Below are positions 61,611-64,000 of a stretch of 64,000 nucleotides of DNA, in pieces. The DNA is from Myxococcales bacterium (GTDB lineage Bacteria > Myxococcota > Myxococcia > Myxococcales > Myxococcaceae), in NCBI GenBank assembly GCA_020846875.1, contig JADLDB010000117.1:54080-118079 (forward strand), given 5' to 3'. Positions within the stretch are counted from its first letter, which is position 1; every line of letters starts with the position of its first letter. The notes below the pieces were generated by a model. That model was given only the letters and a program-made list of their open reading frames with translations. It was not told the origin of the DNA and did no database searches. Made by a program: the position numbers and the translations under genes.

Positions 61611-64000
61611 TCAGCGGCCGGCGCTGATGCTCCACGTCTGGTTGGTGCAGGAGTCGACGCCGAAGCAGCCGCACTGCGAGCCGGTGAAGGTGGCGGTGAA
61701 GGTGCCCACCCAGGTGTTGGGGCCGACGAAGGAGCCGGTGAGGCGGTACGTCTCGGTGCAGCCTCCGGGCAGGCTGATGACGTTGTTGAAGGAGCCCGAG
61801 GGGCAGGTGGTGGCGGCGCCCGAGAGGTTCCCCGGGCCCGTGGGGCCGGGCGTGACGGTGGCCCCGTTGGAGAGGAACTGGAACTGGTTGATGTTGAGGT
61901 TCACCAGGCCCAGGCAGCACCCGTAGGAGATGGTGCCTGCGTCCAGCGTGTACAGCCCGTTGGGATTGCACCCGGAGCAGCCGTTGTTGACGGTGCCGTC
62001 GCAGTCGTCGTCGACGGAGTTGCTGCAGTTCTCCGCGATGGGCAGCACCTCGCCGACGCAGGGGACGCTCCATCCTCCGGCGGAGCACGTCTGCGTGCCG
62101 TCGGCGCAGCGGCCAATGCCGCGCGTGGTCGGCGCGCCCGAGTAGCAGGTGCGGGTGAAGGAGTCGGTGACGCCGTTGCAGTCGTCGTCCAGGTTGTTGC
62201 AGGCCTCGGCGGTGGGCGCGCCCGGGGTGCAGGTGCCCGCGTCGCCGTTGAGGCAGGCGGCGGCGGTGCGGCGGCACTGGCCCACCCCACACGTCAAGTC
62301 GGGGATGTTGTCGTCCAGCGTGCCGTTGCAGTCGTCGTCGAGGCGGTTGCACGCCTCGCTCACCGGCGTGCCCGGAATGCAGGTGCCCGCCGCGCCGCCC
62401 ACGCAGGCCGCCACGGTGCGCGCGCACTGCCCCACCCCGCAGGACAAGGTGCCCAGGCCGTCGTCGGCCGTCCCGTTGCAGTCGTCGTCGAAGGTGTTGC
62501 ACGTCTCGGCCACCGGCGCGCCGGGGGCGCACACGCCCGCGTCTCCCAGCACGCACGCGGCGACGGTGCGCCGGCACTGCCCCACCCCGCAGGAGAGGGC
62601 GGACAGCCCGTCGTCGTTGATGCCGTTGCAGTCGTCGTCCGCCCCGTTGCACACCTCCGTCTCGGGCGTCCCCGGGGTGCAGGTGCCCGCGTCGCCGTTG
62701 ACGCAGGCCGCGGCGGTGCGCCGGCACTGGCCCACCCCGCACACCAGGTCGAGGAGGCCGTCGTCCGCCACGCCGTCGCAGTCGTCGTCCGCCCCGTTGC
62801 ACGTCTCGGTCAGCGGGTTGGTGGGCACGCAGGAGGTGAAGGTGCCTCCGGCGTCGGGGATGCACACCTGCAGGCCCGCGCAGGTGAAGGCGGTGCAGGC
62901 GCGCACCACGCCCTCGTCCGCCTGGCCGTTGCAGTCGTTGTCCAGGCCGTCGCATTGCTCCGGCACCGCGCCCACCGGGAAGCAGGGCGTCCACTGGCCG
63001 CCGTCCACGCCCGCGTCGGCGAGGCAGGCGCGCGCCCCGCTGCAGCCGAAGACGGTGCACACCTCGGAGATGCCGTCGTCCGAGACGCCGTTGCAGTCGT
63101 CGTCGGCGCCGTTGCAGGACTCCACAGCGGGGCGCACGCCGCCGTCGCAGCCGCCCCAGATGGAGTTGGTGCACACCCGCACGCCCGGCCGGCAGATGCC
63201 CACCGTGGTGCCGCAGGGCTGAGAGGCGCCGTTGATGCACTGGGGCGGGTTCAGCTCGTCCTGGTCGGCCACGTCGAGGCAGCCCGGGTCGTCCGGGAAG
63301 TCGATGAGGCCGTCGCTGTCGTTGTCCAGGCCATCCACGCAGGCCGCGGGCGGGTCGGGGAGGAGGCTCAAGTAGCGGACGCTGGCGTCCTCGTCGTCGC
63401 TGTGGGCTTCGAGGCGGCCGTCCTCTGCGCGGGGGCTGCGGGCGTAGGCGATGTCCACGGCCCTCGTCTCGCCGGGCCTCAAGGAGAGCGGCAGCGCAGG
63501 AGGCGTGACGGAGAAGTCGGGGTTGCCGGTGACGTCCACGCCCACCGCGTTCACCGTGAGGGTGGACAGGCCGACGTTCTTGAGGGCGGCGGGGCGGGTG
63601 ACGAGGGGCTGGCTGGTGGGGCGAAAGTCCAGCGGGTCCGGGTCGAAGGCCAGCGCGGGGGCGATGGGGCCGCCGCGCAGGGTGGCGCGCACCTCGGGTT
63701 GCTCCGGGTCGTCGGTGGAGAGCAGCACCGTGGCCTCGTCGGAGCCGCGGCCCAGCGGAGAGAAGGTGACGAGGAGGTCCGCGGTGCCGGAGACGGGCAC
63801 CTCCAGCGCGGTGGTGTCGAGGGCGAAGTCGGCGCTGCCGCTCTCCAGCGAGGCGGTGACGTGCAGCGGCGCGCGGCCGAGGTTGCTGACGGGGAGCGCG
63901 GCCTGCGTCGAGGTGAGCTCCTGCACCGGGCCGAAGTCGAGGACGGAGGACTCGAGGCGCACCACGGGCGTGTTGGTGACGACGCCGGGTCCGCGGCCAC
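61611..64000 (-). CDS. large MopE-like repeat surface protein (partial, 5' end outside window)
   Basis: The gene runs off the right edge: the frame is open to position 64000 with no start. The visible part (about 796 residues) begins with immunoglobulin-like ASH/choice-of-anchor-type domains (VLDFGPVQELTSTQAALPVS). Then come one DNDSDG turn and eight repeats of about 45 residues with the core ETCNGADDDCDGVADDG or close variants, alternating with Cys-rich VCGVGQCRRTAAACVNGD units. These match the putative metal-binding motif of the MopE copper-binding group. The C-terminus is a separate beta-rich domain (LNINQFQFLSNGATVTPGP, TFTATFTGSQCGCFGVDSC). It is probably a surface protein. Metal binding is inferred. 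Confidence 0.88.
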   Translation of the reverse strand, partial: GRGPGVVTNTPVVRLESSVLDFGPVQELTSTQAALPVSNLGRAPLHVTASLESGSADFALDTTALEVPVSGTADLLVTFSPLGRGSDEATVLLSTDDPEQPEVRATLRGGPIAPALAFDPDPLDFRPTSQPLVTRPAALKNVGLSTLTVNAVGVDVTGNPDFSVTPPALPLSLRPGETRAVDIAYARSPRAEDGRLEAHSDDEDASVRYLSLLPDPPAACVDGLDNDSDGLIDFPDDPGCLDVADQDELNPPQCINGASQPCGTTVGICRPGVRVCTNSIWGGCDGGVRPAVESCNGADDDCNGVSDDGISEVCTVFGCSGARACLADAGVDGGQWTPCFPVGAVPEQCDGLDNDCNGQADEGVVRACTAFTCAGLQVCIPDAGGTFTSCVPTNPLTETCNGADDDCDGVADDGLLDLVCGVGQCRRTAAACVNGDAGTCTPGTPETEVCNGADDDCNGINDDGLSALSCGVGQCRRTVAACVLGDAGVCAPGAPVAETCNTFDDDCNGTADDGLGTLSCGVGQCARTVAACVGGAAGTCIPGTPVSEACNRLDDDCNGTLDDNIPDLTCGVGQCRRTAAACLNGDAGTCTPGAPTAEACNNLDDDCNGVTDSFTRTCYSGAPTTRGIGRCADGTQTCSAGGWSVPCVGEVLPIAENCSNSVDDDCDGTVNNGCSGCNPNGLYTLDAGTISYGCCLGLVNLNINQFQFLSNGATVTPGPTGPGNLSGAATTCPSGSFNNVISLPGGCTETYRLTGSFVGPNTWVGTFTATFTGSQCGCFGVDSCTNQTWSISAGR
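61993..63125 (-). repeat. eight MopE-like repeat units in the surface protein gene
   Basis: Units built around gttgcagtcgtcgtc (on the plus strand) recur about every 130-150 bp and encode CNGxDDDCNGxxDDG repeats. They form a coding tandem array that may vary in copy number. Confidence 0.75.

Overview
The window reads as chromosomal DNA of a very GC-rich myxobacterium (Myxococcota, most likely Myxococcales). The signs are C-terminal MYXO-CTERM-like sorting signals (GCGC, a hydrophobic stretch, then an Arg run), lipoproteins with Asp-Ala-Gly and Gly-rich linkers, Dickkopf-like and MopE-like Cys-rich repeat proteins, several PEGA-type Ser/Thr kinases, a TIGR02996 protein and a TIGR02265-like sensor fused to a receiver domain. 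GTG starts and 4-bp start/stop overlaps are common. No complete tRNA, rRNA, CRISPR array, integrase or intact insertion sequence was found.

Layout. 1-14 kb: a GNAT acetyltransferase, an orphan HicB-like protein, two paralogous Cys-rich lipoproteins, a Ser/Thr kinase, XdhC, and a leftward cell-envelope operon (small membrane protein, TonB_C/TonB-dependent receptor, three lipoproteins). 12.6-23.4 kb: a secreted alpha/beta hydrolase with a Gly-rich linker, gene debris, 6-phosphofructokinase, a MopE-like/Gly-rich lipoprotein, a RetSat/CrtI-like oxidoreductase and a lytic transglycosylase. 23.4-25.9 kb: a probable SahR-type regulator co-transcribed with ahcY, preceded by inverted repeats. 25.9-40.8 kb: a TIGR02996 protein, two more kinases, outer-membrane barrels, a sensor/receiver protein, TPR proteins and an ECF sigma/anti-sigma pair. 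40.8-53.6 kb: a MYXO-CTERM IPT protein, dapD-dapE (lysine/peptidoglycan precursor), a run of c-type cytochrome genes (porin-cytochrome, CxxCH/MYXO-CTERM protein, YceI, cytochrome c, di-heme peroxidase with a YtcJ-like amidohydrolase), and a beta-barrel gene with an in-frame stop after its signal peptide.

53.7-59.7 kb is an accessory island, visibly less GC-rich in its first half. It begins with an RHS C-terminal scrap. Two direct copies of the 3' part of a tRNA-Pro(GGG) gene, about 3.1 kb apart, flank a tight leftward operon: an orphan 106-aa protein, a HEPN-like protein with an RNDLAH motif, a ComF-type phosphoribosyltransferase and a SLOG/YspA-like nucleotide-binding protein. This set looks like an undescribed nucleotide-linked conflict (possible antiphage) system and is the main discovery candidate. 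Next to it are the DUF5131 (Gp37/Gp68, three-Cys) gene and its partner tcmP behind a dyad-symmetric promoter, then an IS91-type transposase remnant.

59.7-64 kb returns to core sequence: a POT-family peptide transporter, a frameshifted scrap, and the 3' part of a large MopE-like repeat protein that runs off the right edge.
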